Assembly (NCBI GenBank): GCA_002469545.1 | Contig: DKMK01000049.1 | Coordinates: 1-5,907, forward strand | Direction of reading: 5' to 3' | Origin: Rhodobacterales bacterium UBA7416 | GTDB taxonomy: Bacteria; Pseudomonadota; Alphaproteobacteria; Rhodobacterales; Rhodobacteraceae | DNA length: 5,907 nucleotides | Part shown: piece by piece, positions 5,447-5,907 of the stretch | Position numbering within the stretch: position 1 is the stretch's first letter | Layout: the number at the start of each line of letters is the position of its first letter | Notes under the pieces: model-generated | The model's input: the letters and a program-made list of their open reading frames with translations, nothing else | Told to the model about the DNA's origin: nothing | Database searches by the model: none | Position numbers and translations under genes: made by a program

Positions 5447-5907
5447 ATGTGGCGCAGACAAAAACTTAATACGATGGCCAATATGGTCGGTGCTATATTG
5501 ATGGCTATCACTGGGTACATCGCGATGGAAATCCACCGCATAAACGCATTTGATGATGGATCGAGCCTGCCGTATTGGCTGTCTTATGTTGGTGCCGTCT
5601 GCTTTATGTTTTTTGGTTGGAATTCTTTGGGCCATAATGCAGGTTTCGGGGGAATGAAGTCGATGACATCAGGCATTCGAACAATGGTATTGGCGTTGAT
5701 GGCAAGCTGTATTGTTTTTGGTTTGATTTTCATTGCAGGACAACTGTTGGCCGGATTTTATCTTGATCCATTCAAAACAGTTTTTGATTGGTTTCGCATA
5801 TCGTACGAATATTTTTTAGATACATTTACATGGCCTGTTTGGTCTGTGTTGATTTTGGGGGCATTGATTTCTGGACGCTTGACCGGACTTGCCCATTTTC
5901 ATTGGCG
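5447..5907 (+). CDS. TrgA-like small membrane protein, 3' end cut by window
   Basis: An open frame of 153 residues from the ATG at 5447, one base after the cfa stop codon, still open at the window edge. The coding quality is clear: four hydrophobic segments at about 9-28, 42-58, 77-104 and 127-147, the first preceded by a basic MWRRQK. The layout (N-terminal helix, glycine-rich GHNAGFGGMKSMTSGIRT linker, long third helix, YLDPFKTVFDWFRISYEY amphipathic stretch, final helix ending in His/Trp/Arg) resembles the TrgA family, membrane proteins of about 145-150 residues named from a Rhodobacter tellurite-resistance locus; their biochemical role is unknown to me. It ends in HFHW followed by a partial CGN (Arg) codon, typical of the family's last residues, so little is likely missing. 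No independent ribosome binding site is evident, suggesting translational coupling to cfa. ATG at 5474 is an alternative start closer to the usual TrgA N-terminus. The TrgA call is from memory of the pattern. Confidence 0.6.
   Translation, partial: MWRRQKLNTMANMVGAILMAITGYIAMEIHRINAFDDGSSLPYWLSYVGAVCFMFFGWNSLGHNAGFGGMKSMTSGIRTMVLALMASCIVFGLIFIAGQLLAGFYLDPFKTVFDWFRISYEYFLDTFTWPVWSVLILGALISGRLTGLAHFHW

Overview
The window looks like chromosomal DNA from a marine alphaproteobacterium, most likely a Rhodobacterales (Roseobacter-type) organism with fairly low G+C. The evidence is the gene set: an AcuI-type acryloyl-CoA reductase, a BCCT osmolyte transporter, a class V aminotransferase-fold enzyme, a cyclopropane-fatty-acid-synthase-family methyltransferase, and a membrane protein resembling the TrgA family, which I know mainly from Rhodobacterales. 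No rRNA, tRNA, insertion sequence or CRISPR array was seen.

Layout. (1) 1-301, plus strand: the C-terminal ~100 residues of AcuI, cut by the window edge. (2) 302-807: no intact gene. It holds a hairpin downstream of acuI, a minus-strand protein-like stretch that is broken by frameshifts and lacks a good start, and a strong terminator-shaped hairpin. (3) 808-2616, minus strand: a 602-residue BCCT transporter that converges on acuI and ends at that terminator. (4) 2617-2931: a divergent intergenic region that must serve the transporter and the next gene. (5) 2932-4155, plus strand: a PLP enzyme related to SufS/CsdA but without the usual catalytic cysteine. (6) 4156-4233: a short gap with a 10-bp hairpin whose 3' arm contains the ribosome binding site of the next gene. 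(7) 4234-5445, plus strand: CFA-synthase-family methyltransferase. (8) 5447-5907, plus strand: a four-helix membrane protein starting one base after the previous stop codon and running off the window, probably lacking only its last residues.

How the genes may work together. AcuI detoxifies acryloyl-CoA, which in marine bacteria arises from dimethylsulfoniopropionate (DMSP), and BCCT carriers import DMSP, glycine betaine, choline or carnitine, so the left half could be an osmolyte uptake and use region; this is inference from context. The right half pairs a membrane-lipid methyltransferase with a small membrane protein in an apparently coupled operon, which suggests an envelope-stress role.

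No clearly new system is visible. The points most worth checking are the hairpin over the cfa ribosome binding site, the frameshifted minus-strand remnant with a GGGAAAA heptamer exactly at its frame junction, and the marked codon-usage contrast between the transporter and the adjacent PLP enzyme.
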